A stretch of 64,000 nt of DNA from assembly GCA_002104905.1 (NCBI GenBank), contig MCFE01000373.1, positions 1 to 64,000 of the forward strand. The letters run 5' to 3'. A program made the position numbers and the translations under genes. The first letter of the stretch is position 1; every line of letters begins with the position of its first letter. Below, in pieces: positions 10,901 to 21,889 of the stretch. A model generated the notes under the pieces. That model worked only from the letters and a program-made list of their open reading frames with translations. It ran no database searches and had not been told where the DNA came from. This DNA comes from Basidiobolus meristosporus CBS 931.73. Taxonomy: Eukaryota > Basidiobolomycota > Basidiobolomycetes > Basidiobolales > Basidiobolaceae.

Positions 10901-13860
10901 ACATGGACTATACCGTGAGTGATCTTGGGAGTGCGGCCGAAGATTTCCAGAGAGCTTTCACGCATCGCGGATTAAGCAAACATGGGAGTACTCTGCACTG
11001 GTGGGAATGCCTTCCAAGATAAGCTAGTATCGAGTTCTGGATGGATCCTGACCACTGGGCGGTTTATAAAATCCCAGTCTATCAATGGGACAGATGCGGA
11101 ACAATTTCCATATTCCAGGTGCCAAGAAGACAAACTTGAAAACTCTTCAAGAGCACCTCGAACCAAGGCCGGATTGATCCTGCGCATCGTAAGCCCATGG
11201 CTACTCGAGCACAATACTACCAAATACATGCGTGCATTGGTTCCATTCAGCGCGTTTTTCCAGCCTTACGGCAAGAATGAGGACTGCTGATAAGGTGTGT
11301 ATCTCAAACAATAATACGCGCCTACATAGGGCAATGGGTATCAGGGGCCTAGATGATGAACAGCTCAGCTGTACTGGAGGTGTACCATATGGAGCATTAG
11401 GAGGGGAGTATGGAGAAAGCGGGGTTGTTGCACCAGTATCCAGAAACAAGACAGTATTCGAGCTTTGCCGAAACTCCATAGAGCAATTGATGGGGCGGGG
11501 TTTTAAGGAGTAGACTGTCTGAGGGTTCAAGACTGATTTTAGCACCTCCCTTCGACATCCGGGCAGTTTGGAAACATGGCCAGCAGCCAATTCGCGAGAC
11601 CCATCAGATCGCAACATATGTATGTTGAGGTGCTAAACTATCTCGCCAAATCAGCGTTACATTTAATGCTCGACATTGATCCAGCAGTGCCGATGCAGGT
11701 CAGCAGTCAGGCCGGGTATAGATTGACCCGCACTCGTTTCCACCGACATCAAAAGTGGCTTGGTTAATCGGGCTTCAGCAAAACCTTGCCATGTCCGTAA
11801 ATGCGACTATTTCTCATGCAGAAATGGATTCTCGGTACACTTCAATACACTGGAGGAATCGTATTGGATTTGTATGTAGGTAGCGTGGGCAGCCATAAAT
11901 GGCAATTCCATGGCAAGCCTTTGGGAATCCTGGCAAGTCAACACTGGGAGTCTCGATGGATATCTGCATGGATCTGAACCTGGTCAAATGCAGGCGAATG
12001 AGTAATGATGCAGCCGTGGATTCAGGTGTTGGATCCTAGGAGCCCCAAACCATCATCATGGCATCATTTGCTGATTCTCACCAGAAAATCAAGGCGAGTG
12101 GTGCGTTCAGATTGGATCGCATATCTCTATCCCGTATCTCTGATGGATTTGGTATAGGATTCGTATTGTGCAGCTTGTAGATGATCTTCTGCCATGGTTT
12201 GATAGCATCTTCGGATCTCTGGTGCTCTTGATAGACCTATCGGGAGCCAGTCGCAGAGGGGAATACAGCTGTAGTCTTAACGCTGCTTCTGGCAAGGTCA
12301 TATCCATATGGGGTCAAGGAGGGGTTAGGTTGGAAATGTCATACCGTTGAGCTGTCCTCCTTCAGGGATCCAGGATCGGTGTGGACTCCTAGACGATGGG
12401 TCGAAGCTACTAATGTTACTGAGGTGCCACGGACATGGCCATGCCATCTCCTACCCCGCGTAACTCCTTTGTCCTGTAATCCCTGCCATCAATTATGTGA
12501 TGCTACGAGCGGATAAGGCCGAGCCGTCTGGAACACACAAAGATCCACTAGAAATATTAGCCTTGGCCGAGTCCAGCTTATCTATGGGTAATATTGACCT
12601 GCATCTGGATTCAGATACTTAAACAGGGACTGAGCCTTATACTTGCCCTTCAGATTATTGGTTACGAGTCGCCAGCAGGTAAGGCTCCGGCTCCTGTCTG
12701 CAGGTCGTGAGATTGCCATGATACTCGACATTTCTGATGGGATGGTGCGGCTAACCCTAAGGGCCTTCGAAATAGGAAATAGGTGGAATTACCAAGGGGT
12801 AGCGAGAAAGCCATAGTGATATTTTTGGAGTTGCTATTTACGGCAGGTTGTGTAACCGAGGAGCATTCGACGTGCATTGGACGGGATGGTTTAGGGATGA
12901 GGTCAGAGCCGATTATTTTCGGGAAGTCTTATCGAGGATACAATGTTACTGAATCCATGGCTCGTCATTGGATTTTCATTCGAAGCTGTGCCATGGAAGA
13001 AATACGGCACATCGGAGAGCAGCTGCTATGTGAGTGATAAACCCACTCGATCACATTTGAATCGAGGAGCCACGCATAAGCAGCCGCTCCTCAGAAACGA
13101 TGTCCTGCGCAGAAGGCCGAATGGTGGAGACGGTGACGTGCTGGATCCCCATTGTGGTTGCGGCACCAATCGATCGCCTCTATTGCTCACGGAGATGCTC
13201 GTCCGCAGATAGCGGGCCCTTGTTCGCGCGTGAAACGGATACGTAGTGAGGATTCACTAGATACCAAATGTTGGAGACGACAGGTTTCTGAAAAAGCCCC
13301 ATTGGATATGACTCGAGAAGATTGGGTACCTAGCCATATGCCTCATGCATCCAACCAAACAGTAGCTGGAATTCGCCACGCACTTCCCTACTGGGCCGAG
13401 GATGTTGAGGCGGCACGAAGCCCTTTGCCAGATGGCGGTCCAGGCAATTGACCAACCATCTCCCCTCCCTGTTCCATGAAACGGGTAGAGAAGCAGGTCA
13501 GATAAGCCCACGAAGGCTTGCCTGGTGTGCATCTCACCAGCAACACCACCTCTTCATTCGCTACGCTCCGAGCGGATATCAAGATACCAAGTGTGGTTGT
13601 GTTGGCCATGACTAGTATTAGTCTCTGAATTTCTTTCACGTAGCATGATTTATTTACGAGCCCACTGGATCAACATAAAAACGAAAAAGGAAGGTAGGGA
13701 AAAAACCTGTTTTTCTATATTTAACAAGACTCAGAGGTTGGAAGCAGGTATCGAACCCGTCAGATGGATGGCTAGAATTGGGGGGGGAGAGTGGAAGCAA
13801 GGTGCACATCGCCTGGGTAACAGGGCTCCGTCGTATCAATGGGGATCACAAGGATGAACT
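10900..13860. other. Intergenic region, no gene recognised
   Basis: CpG-normal sequence with many short overlapping frames on both strands. None has family resemblance or a convincing start. A T-arm-like string on the minus strand near 13,745-13,760 lacks the other tRNA arms. Confidence 0.45.
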
Positions 13861-13900
13861 CGACATGTGGAAATGAACTCCTGTGGAGGAGGGGATTAGT

Positions 13901-14890
13901 TTACAAAGTTTGCTGACGAGCGTGTCTCTTGTTTCGCGTGGTTTTTCGCTGATGGGTGCGTGTGTGTTGTCTAAGATTGTCTTGCCTCGAAAAGGCCTTC
14001 CCACAGCCGGGGTATGAGCAGGAGAACGGCCGCTCCATCGTGTGTATACGATGGTGGCGCTTGAGATGTTCCAAACGTTTGAATCGCATGTCACATCCAG
14101 CCACTGTGCATAAATGAATCTTCTCCGTTTGCAGTGTGATGATCCTTTTGGGGCTCGGGTTCTCACTGGGCTTGTTACCAGTTGAATGACACCCTGATTC
14201 GCCGAACGTTCTGGACGAGTCATGGGTGCTCTCAAAAAAACAAGGTTTCCGAGGCTCTGGGGAGTTCGTGAATGAATTGGTTGCGTAGGTCTCGTGTGAT
14301 AGTGCGGTAGAGAAGTCAGGCATTGTGGAGATGGTGTGTCTTCTTTCACGTTTGGCCCTTTTGGATTTCGGGAGGTTTCCAAACAAACCGGTTCCATCAT
14401 CGTCCCCATCATCGTCATAGTTAAGTAGCATGCTAATGGTGATTTTGGAGCAGATGCTGGAGGTCGTCTGAGCCTGCCGCTTTCTCTCGAACATCTCGCT
14501 AGACGCTCTTTCGGTGATGGGTGGTGGCACAGAGCCTTGGCGAATAAGTGGAAAGGTCACTGGCGAATATTCAGCCTCATGATCGTTGAGGAAGTCGCAC
14601 ATGCGACTTGGTGTTTCTGAAGAGACCGTGTGGTCCGAGAGGGGGTCCAACATAGCTGGGGATTCTGTCAACAATGCAGGTAATAAACGAGTGCGAAATA
14701 TTCCCTCCGAGGATAAACCGGTACTCTGTGAATACTTGCTTGCCATAGTAGGATGATGGGCCAAGGGAAAGCCAGGGAAATCCAGCAGGCTGCTGGACAG
14801 CATTGTCCCTTCGCCAAATCTCTCTGCAGGGTATGTTGTCGGGTGGCCAAAAACCATTGGGTTAGGGAAGGATTCTCTATTCCAAGACAT
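13901..14890 (-). CDS. C2H2 zinc-finger transcription factor (two tandem fingers)
   Basis: A single-exon frame of 329 residues from an ATG at 14890 to a TAA. Two adjacent classical fingers lie at the C-terminus: C261-C266-H279-H283 and C291-C296-H309-H313, both C-x4-C-x12-H-x3-H, joined by a TMERPF linker and followed by a basic tail (residues 315-326). This arrangement is common in fungal stress and development regulators of the Msn2-like or FlbC-like kind. The first 250 residues are serine-, proline- and threonine-rich, with an acidic stretch at 159-165 and a basic patch [10 protein letters not shown] at 175-184 that could be a nuclear signal. It should act in the nucleus on DNA; the target site is unknown. 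No neighbouring gene suggests a target. Confidence 0.85.
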   Translation of the reverse strand: MSWNRESFPNPMVFGHPTTYPAERFGEGTMLSSSLLDFPGFPLAHHPTMASKYSQSTGLSSEGIFRTRLLPALLTESPAMLDPLSDHTVSSETPSRMCDFLNDHEAEYSPVTFPLIRQGSVPPPITERASSEMFERKRQAQTTSSICSKITISMLLNYDDDGDDDGTGLFGNLPKSKRAKRERRHTISTMPDFSTALSHETYATNSFTNSPEPRKPCFFESTHDSSRTFGESGCHSTGNKPSENPSPKRIITLQTEKIHLCTVAGCDMRFKRLEHLKRHHRIHTMERPFSCSYPGCGKAFSRQDNLRQHTRTHQRKTTRNKRHARQQTL

Positions 14891-15050
14891 TTCTTGCTAC
14901 TCTAGCTGAGTTCAGTGAAGGGAATGGATACTTCAAGAAACAACGGGGATGCGCAAAAGGGTTGTATGACTGCGAACGATATGACCAAGGATGAAAAGGA
15001 ATGTACAAACAACTCTTTGATCGCACAATATTCATTTCGTGGCAGCCGAG

Positions 15051-15058
15051 TTTTTATA
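15051..15058 (-). promoter_or_regulatory. Possible TATA box of the zinc-finger gene
   Basis: TATAAAAA on the minus strand, about 160 bp before the ATG at 14890, would leave a 5' UTR of around 130 bases. It is supported by position and match only. Confidence 0.35.
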
Positions 15059-15129
15059 AAGAAATCATGGGCATGATAATGGCAGATCCAAACAATATTA
15101 GACAGCTCTATTGAGTCCATGGTTTGGCC

Positions 15130-18070
15130 AAGATCTGTTAAGCACTATATGGGTGGGTTTTCAGGTATTTCGAGGGATCCTCTTGAATTGGTTGCCATAC
15201 CAATGATATGCATGGCACGAGTCGAGTGATTCCGAGCGTTGAAAAGTTTTTTCTACTGATCATGATCACAGTGGATGATGAAACATCAACCGCTCGTAGA
15301 TCCAGCCCGAGAGAGGTATACAGGTTTGAAAATTGAGGGATCCGAAACCATGAGAGGATCTGGGTGATGCCCTTTGATTCGCAGAGCAGATGTGGCGCCT
15401 GCCTCGCGAACCCAGCGGTGTTTAAGGGGCTGGGACATAACGAATACGACATTTGGTCAAAGCTCTCTGAATCACTCTATGGGTATTGATAGAGTAGCTT
15501 CCATGCTCGGCCCGCCACTCTGCTCCTGATGACTTCAATCTCATATGGCAGAAGCATCACCGTGTGGAGATGGCTCTCCAAATCTTTGGTCCAGGTAGCT
15601 CAGCAACCATTACATACGGGCTTGAAGGAGGCCAGACGGGCCAATCAAGCGGCTGAGGCTTATCCATAAGCAGCCAGACTCCAGGAGTGGTCGATGCATG
15701 AGCCCTCTGTCCTAGAGCAGCCAGCCCTCGCCGCCACACTGGAGGGTCGAATACGTCACAGCAATCCCCGATTCATGCGAGCTCACTGCCCATAACGCTG
15801 AAGCAGCGTGCTCAGCGATGGCCCAAAAGGATCATCCACACTGAATGATCACTCAACACCGACCTACCTGGAGGCCTGTAAGAAGTGGGCTGCATGGTGT
15901 ATGGTGAACCCGAATTCCGTTTTCTGATTCGAGGCCAACTCCTTAGCACATCGGCAAAAACGGGGACCACTACCCGCGGGGGCATTAGCATCACTGTACG
16001 CCATGCTAGATATGTTTAAGATTCCACAATCGGGGCTGAGTGCCTGGCTTAGATTTCATTCGATCGGATGCCATAGCTAACCTGATTCGTTTGGCTTCCT
16101 GCTCTACGACATCCTCACCATCCCGCGTCTCTTGCACCACATGATTAGCTGAATCATTGTTTGTTTTAGATCTCTCAGGTCTTGTTTGCTGCATCCTGCC
16201 CGGATTCGGCCCAATGGAAGGTGCAGGCTATAGAGTGGGGCTACTATGTAGATCGTGGATGCGTGATCGATATCACAAGTGATCTTCATCTATCAAGGTT
16301 TAATGGGATTCCTACTATTATCCGTTGGGTGCTCCGGATCACAAGCATGCAGTTGCTGAAGCCAGCTGTTGGTGAATATGAACCTAGAATCAACCTTGGT
16401 AACATTACCTCCTTGTGCGGAATATATTGGATCCTCCTCTGATCGTATGAGGCGATGGGAACTTTCATGTAGCATGAAACACTCGGGGAAGATCTAGCCA
16501 TTCAAGGGGTTGCCTGGCAATTGGTTCATTAAGAGGTGCATCATTGCTGCTGTATCACTGAGGAGATTTCCATCAGAAATCACGGCCATTCCTAGAATGG
16601 AGTCACAGCCAATACAGCTCAAGGAGGATATTTCAGCCTGTAAGTGATGCATGGCATGTGGTTTGTCGGGGAGTCAGCGGTGCGGAATCTCTACATCTTG
16701 GTCACTCAAGCCCTCTGTACGCAGGCGAAGACAGCCGGGTGTCTCGTTGGCCGGCTCGCCTGGCGGGAATTGTCAGAAGCCTCGGCCGCGCTCGGAAAAT
16801 TTGCCAAATGGAGGTTTGGGGGTAAAAATCGGATTAGGGTGCGAGGTGATGGCATGCTGGCAAGACAGGTCGTGAGAGGGTGACAAACGGGCTGATGGGC
16901 AAGCGTCGAATCTATATTTCATTATCCAGGCAGCCAGTTTGTGTCCCAACCCACCTAAGACATGCATCCCTCCCTTATCATCATGTTTGCGTGGTATCCA
17001 CGCATTTTACCATTTGGGGAAGTGCTGACTTCCAACCGAACTCGATATTTGCTTGTTACTGCCATGCACGACATTGCCTTCGCATATCTCATGTAAACCT
17101 TTGTGGGTTTCATCCACGATACTTTGCAACACTGATAATCAATCTCCTGATCAAAGCCGCACGGCACTGGGTCGCCGAATTCATGATCGGGTACTGTAGC
17201 CAGAGCCAATTTAGTGGGAGTGGAATGCCTCCTGGGACACTCATCAAGCCCGGCACTAGGGACTGAAGTCCATCCTCCTCGGTTCCCCAACGTTGGTGCC
17301 AGAGCTTGCTGACACCCAGAATCCGATTCAGGTTGGCCTACCAGATTACTCAAGTCCTGGTTGTATCACTGATGAAGTTCTCTTTAGCCTGACCGAAGCT
17401 GTGGTACTAAACCATGTACCACTGCCCCGTCTGTGTCCATATGCAGGTGTTTATACCAAGCCCTCACTCTCTCCAAAAGAACTTGGGTGAGACAGGCATG
17501 TTGATGGAGATGACCACTCCAGCCCAAATTAAGGCTCAATGCCAGTGTGTTAACTTGATTCCATGATTCGGGATGTGTGCAATGGGCTTTATCAGATGAA
17601 CAGCCACTCCTAAGTACACTCGTCATTATCCAAGGTTTCAATGTGACAGTGCATGGGGTCTTTTGGTGTTCTAGGTGCACTGCAATGACCATAGATGGGG
17701 TCGCATGATGCTGGCTAGGAAGTATCCATCTGGAACTACACAACTCCAGATTCTCTGGGCTATAACCAGTTTAATGAGCTCTAGATAGAGCGTGACAAAT
17801 GCAATTGGCGAGCACAGAATATAACCACCTACCGGAAATGTTACCTAGCGTGGTGAATATTGATGGCTCATACTTGATTTCACATATCCGGCCTCAATGT
17901 CATCTATTTGTATCATCCGAGTAAGTGATTCTATAGGCCAGACCCGCACTTGGCCGTCTGACGTTTCAAACTCATCAAAGAAAATTGGTGCCAATTTGAT
18001 GATACAAGTATATAATTATACACGCTTCTGTTGATGCGTCTTGCGTACTTCAATCCACTCTATACTATTC
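15130..18070. other. Intergenic region, no gene recognised
   Basis: About 2.9 kb with normal CpG and no frame that I recognise or that has both a good start and coding character. No repeat pair seen. Confidence 0.45.
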
Positions 18071-18076
18071 GTTTTG

Positions 18077-18082
18077 TATAAA
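18077..18082 (+). promoter_or_regulatory. Possible TATA box of the single-pass membrane protein gene
   Basis: TATAAA lies about 145 bp before the ATG at 18226 in a T-rich context. Plausible by position only. Confidence 0.35.
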
Positions 18083-18225
18083 CTACCCTCTAAACCTCAC
18101 TTCGTCCATAACTTAACAGGGCACTTTGTGCTTGTCATCGCTCTATAACTCTAACGGTAACTTGAACATTTCTGCCAAGACAACAGGCTATTTACACAGA
18201 CCCCGATTGATTTAGACATTTCTTT

Positions 18226-18915
18226 ATGAGAATCCCATTCCTAATTGACGTCCAAAAATCAACGTTACTCGTCGTTTCTCTACAAAGCCTCGCTCTAACC
18301 ATCCCCATCGTTCCCGATGCCCATTCAAAAGGGAAAGACCTTCGGGGCCGTAGCACATATGACGAAGGGGCGGACTCTGTGCTTCCGCTAGGTGGAAAAT
18401 CACTAGTAAAAAGGATATTGGAAGAGGCAGATGTGAATAACATGATTACTATCGGTTCCATCACGATATCCCCGCTATATCTCGCCATGTTCATCTGCAT
18501 TTGTGTATCAATGACCTGCTTATGTATAGCAATAGTTTTCCTCCAATCACGTAGGGCAAGGAAAAGAAGCATGGAGATGGAGGCCAAGAGCAGGAGCTCC
18601 ATGTTTGAGGACGTTTCTTCTCCTCGGCTGAACATTTCCGAACGAGAAAAACAGGATGCGGCGAACATGAGCGAGCTCGGTGAGCTCCTGGACGGGGAAG
18701 AAGGCTACTCAGTGAGCCCACCACTCAACGGTGAGTCGACCTTGAATTTGCTAAACAATTTGGCTGGTCCAGACTCTTCGACAAATCAAGATCACTCCAG
18801 AGCCTGCGAAAAAAGGGATAAGGAACGCACTTGGCAGTTGGGGAATTTAACCCTCGGTAGCTATCATCAACCACCACAACGCCGGTATCTTAGAGATTCC
18901 TATCTAGTATGGTGA
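18226..18915 (+). CDS. Small single-pass membrane protein of unknown function
   Basis: A 229-residue frame from ATG to TGA. Residues 12-30 are hydrophobic and could be a signal peptide. A strong membrane segment at 82-106, rich in Cys, Ile and Leu, is followed at once by RRARKR, so the C-terminal 120 residues should be cytoplasmic. That tail is Ser-, Glu- and Asn-rich with no domain I recognise. The short lumenal part (31-81) has no known motif. The predicted layout is signal peptide, small ectodomain, helix, disordered tail, as in small receptors or adaptors, but no function is claimed. A GTGAGT at 18731-18736 could act as a splice donor and change the C-terminus; the frame also stays open without splicing. 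Confidence 0.6.
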   Translation: MRIPFLIDVQKSTLLVVSLQSLALTIPIVPDAHSKGKDLRGRSTYDEGADSVLPLGGKSLVKRILEEADVNNMITIGSITISPLYLAMFICICVSMTCLCIAIVFLQSRRARKRSMEMEAKSRSSMFEDVSSPRLNISEREKQDAANMSELGELLDGEEGYSVSPPLNGESTLNLLNNLAGPDSSTNQDHSRACEKRDKERTWQLGNLTLGSYHQPPQRRYLRDSYLVW

Positions 18916-19106
18916 GCTATGTGATACAAGCCAACAAGCTAATACCCTGCTCTTAACCATGCTAACTTATCCCCGGTTTTAATCTGTACGTCTAATGACT
19001 CATCGGCCATCTCAATCGGCATTGTATTTTAAAGGCACCTGTACTGCCAGAATCCCACACTCTACCATCCAAACATGTAACCCACCCAATTACTCGACTC
19101 TTAACC

Positions 19107-19406
19107 ATGTCGGCTTGTCCATTTGCTGGCAATGGATATATTGAACTCTGTGATGAGGATGAAGCTGAAATCCTATTGTTCTTCACAATATACAAGCAAG
19201 TCCACGAGCTGCATCCTCAAACATCATATGCAATAGGCAGTGTTCGGTTTGGTACTATATATGATGGGAGCCCGGGAATATTCCCGTGTGTTGTTTCTGG
19301 AGACGATGAAACTGGAATCCAAGTTAGAGTACGGTCACGATCATCACTCCCATGGACAAAATATTTCATGTCAAACAGATCTGCTAGCTTACTGGGAACG
19401 ATGTAA
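19107..19406 (+). CDS. Small hypothetical protein, doubtful
   Basis: A 99-codon frame from an ATG. It has mixed composition and no recognised domain. Nothing outside the frame supports it beyond a weak TATA-like TTTTAAAG about 80 bp upstream. It may be chance or a gene relic. Confidence 0.2.
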   Translation: MSACPFAGNGYIELCDEDEAEILLFFTIYKQVHELHPQTSYAIGSVRFGTIYDGSPGIFPCVVSGDDETGIQVRVRSRSSLPWTKYFMSNRSASLLGTM

Positions 19407-19889
19407 ATAGCCTCTGGAAGAAAGGGGTGATTACGGTATCCTTATCTGAATCAGCAGTCCATGCTAAATACCGGAAGTCAGTCATTCCTGACGTCCATTA
19501 GGAGTTAATGAATCATCTGCATACCACTTAATGCGCAGGTCCCTGGATTGCTGTATCAAGGATCCATTGGTGACTATTTTTGGGATTCCCATGAGTCACA
19601 GCTGAAAAGGGTCCTTCAGGCAATAGGAAATTTGGAGCCGGTGGGTCTTCATGACCGAAATTTTGGATGATGTTTTTATTGAGTCTTCTAATGGGAGTAA
19701 ATCAATCTCGAAGTATAATTAGTAAATACAGTAAATATGATATACAGATTACGGGCCAGCGTTCTTTGACGAACTCTTGGTACCCAAGAGTGGGGGTGAG
19801 TTAGTCCATCCTTGCGCATGAACGGATGTACGTTTTAACAATCAAAACTGGGCTGATTTACAAACATGTGGATGCTTGCATTAAGGCAA

Positions 19890-21194
19890 TCACTCGGTTT
19901 CTCCTTTTTCTGTCGACCCCTGGGTATGGTTTGTTTCCTTGACATCCTTAGCAATGAAATAAGTGAACGGCAAGGAGACTGTAAAGAGTGCCCAGGAGAT
20001 GATAAGCTGAGTAAGGAATGCCGTATTGACGGCATCGATTCTCCAAGCAATGGCCCCACCTGCTGACTGGAGACCCTTGTAGAACCCTGCGTATCTAGCA
20101 AGTACAGTGGAATCATTCGATAATGCTCCCATGAGCCAGTAGGCGTATGTTTGCAGGGCTGCATCACAGAGCCCGTAGAAGACGTACAACAACCACTTGG
20201 GCCAGAATGCCCCAGGGTTGTCGATGAAATCAATGTTCTTCGGATGATCTTCGCGGGTGTACTGAAGCTGGAGAGCAAGTCCACCGCCCCACGTAGCGGT
20301 GAACATCGCCCCCACAATAGCGAGGCCATAGAGTGCTCTGGCACGGCGGTCAAACCTTGGATTGTCCAGGAAGGTGCCCAAGGCAAAAGCCCCAATCATC
20401 TGAAAGCCCCAATAGAAAGCGTTGTTGAAAGAGCGGGTGCGCAAATTAAACAGCACCCCATTTACAGCTCCGAATTGGTACGAGTAGAACCAGTTGGAAG
20501 CTAGGCACATTGGAATAAGTAGAAGCATGTACTTGTCCGTGAAGAGCTTGACAATTTCCACGATTTCGTGCCAGACATTGCTGAACTTCTCAACATGAAC
20601 TCGGCTTCCATCGTCACGAACCACCTTCTCCGGGGGAAGAAGCGCCAATCCGGCTATGGCTCCGATGATCATGATCACCAGGAAGGCAAGATACGTAGAG
20701 TTGCTCACCGCTCCAGCTTCAGAGTGGAAGTTTAGCCCGAATGGAATGAACGCTCCCATCACTCCACCAAGATTGAAGATGATCCAGAAAAGCCCTACGC
20801 ATCTCCCCTTCTGATCCTCGGCTGGGTACGCCATCATCACCACTCCCTGTGTGGTCCAGAGAATACCCGCACCAACACCAAGGATCGCACTCGCACCGAT
20901 CACGAAGCCAGCGTTCCCGGTATTGTTGTAGTTGAGAAGGGATCCGGAATAGAGAGCGTACGACAGTCCACCAAACAACAAACATAAACGACCGCCAAGT
21001 ATGTTGTAGAAACCACCTCCGAGGTAACCAAAGACGGCGAAGCAAGCGTATAGAGCGACGTTTCCGTTCTTAGCGGTGTTGTCGTCCATCTGGCCACCGG
21101 CACCCATACCGTTGATAACGTTGAACATTCCTGGACAGCAAAAACAGATAAGGCCCACAAGGAGCACTTGCGCGAGTGGACTATTATAACGCAT
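19890..21194 (-). CDS. UNC93-like major facilitator superfamily transporter, copy 1
   Basis: A single-exon frame of 434 residues with about eleven or twelve hydrophobic segments. Sequence and length fit the fungal UNC93-like MFS group: an early CCPGMFN motif, a glycine-rich GYLGGG segment, GILWTTQG and the FWIIFNLGG stretch. The likely role is movement of a small solute across the plasma or vacuolar membrane; the substrate is unknown. The frame extends upstream only from a TTG, so the ATG at 21194 is the start, and a TATA box lies about 40 bp before it. The C-terminus is short, hydrophilic and Glu/Lys-rich. Positions 19934-21134 form an inverted, nearly identical copy of 25559-26759. The first 20 and last 15 codons differ from copy 2. 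Confidence 0.9.
   Translation of the reverse strand: MRYNSPLAQVLLVGLICFCCPGMFNVINGMGAGGQMDDNTAKNGNVALYACFAVFGYLGGGFYNILGGRLCLLFGGLSYALYSGSLLNYNNTGNAGFVIGASAILGVGAGILWTTQGVVMMAYPAEDQKGRCVGLFWIIFNLGGVMGAFIPFGLNFHSEAGAVSNSTYLAFLVIMIIGAIAGLALLPPEKVVRDDGSRVHVEKFSNVWHEIVEIVKLFTDKYMLLLIPMCLASNWFYSYQFGAVNGVLFNLRTRSFNNAFYWGFQMIGAFALGTFLDNPRFDRRARALYGLAIVGAMFTATWGGGLALQLQYTREDHPKNIDFIDNPGAFWPKWLLYVFYGLCDAALQTYAYWLMGALSNDSTVLARYAGFYKGLQSAGGAIAWRIDAVNTAFLTQLIISWALFTVSLPFTYFIAKDVKETNHTQGSTEKGETE
19934..21134 (-). repeat. Inverted duplication, left arm (1,201 bp)
   Basis: The reverse complement matches 25559-26759 base for base with no gaps and 4 substitutions, about 99.7% identity by eye. Outside these limits similarity drops abruptly. 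Confidence 0.95.
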
Positions 21195-21232
21195 TGCTAT
21201 TTTTTGGGATGGAAAGGAGAGGTGCCCTGCTC

Positions 21233-21239
21233 TTATATA
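21233..21239 (-). promoter_or_regulatory. TATA box of UNC93-like copy 1
   Basis: TATATAA on the minus strand, about 40 bp before the ATG at 21194. It supports that start and implies a very short 5' UTR. Confidence 0.6.
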
Positions 21240-21640
21240 AATCTCCAAACCGTCATGAAATCATGCACAGGGTGGTGGAAATTCGATGAATTAGATATAC
21301 CAGTCAAATAGAGTCTAGGATTGCGAAGTTCGCAGTTGGCTGAGTGGATCCGACGGACCAAGCCAATCGTAGTCGGCGGACGGTCTCAGGACATGGTTGG
21401 TTTCTCGGCTAATTAATGGGCTTCTGAATATGTGGTGTATATTAAATTGGGGTTGTCAGATATTTATGAAAGTTGTAATTCAAAACCTGACCTTATCCGA
21501 CTCAAGCAAGGATTTTATCAAGCCCCTGCGGTCAGCCACATGGCTCCTAAAGGTTGATACTTCGGTTACAGCCATTGTTTATTCCACAGCCAGCCTAGCT
21601 TTACATATGCACCATCAGGGAGAAGATAGGCAGGCTAACA

Positions 21641-21880
21641 ATGGATTCAATCCACCCGGTTACGCAGCCCGAGTGGATGTTTGCTAATCGTTTCAAATCC
21701 ATGGTTGCCACCAATCCATTTGGGATTTTGACGAAGCTTAAACCTAAATCTACGCGTATTACGAATGTCTCTAAGGTTTTGGACGACAGCGCGTCGTACC
21801 ATTTTGTTCCGGCTCCTATGAGCCAAACAGAGAGGATTCTTGATGAAGATGTCTCTTTTCAGAATAATGGTGGTCATTGA
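21641..21880 (+). CDS. Small hypothetical protein (79 residues), doubtful
   Basis: The frame begins with an ATG in a good context (ACAATGG) and uses varied codons that look like those of the real genes. It is polar, with no membrane segment and no recognised domain. It may be a real small gene, an exon, or chance. Confidence 0.25.
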   Translation: MDSIHPVTQPEWMFANRFKSMVATNPFGILTKLKPKSTRITNVSKVLDDSASYHFVPAPMSQTERILDEDVSFQNNGGH

Positions 21881-21889
21881 CATGATTAG

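Noticed and set aside
13731-13860. tRNA gene on the minus strand (GGGTTCGATACCTGC T-arm-like string)
   Set aside because: The T stem pairs imperfectly, and no matching acceptor strand, D-arm or anticodon arm was found upstream within 75-100 bases.
20151-20504. Open frames antisense to the transporter (also at 26189-26542)
   Set aside because: They duplicate exactly because the underlying gene is duplicated; no independent coding evidence.
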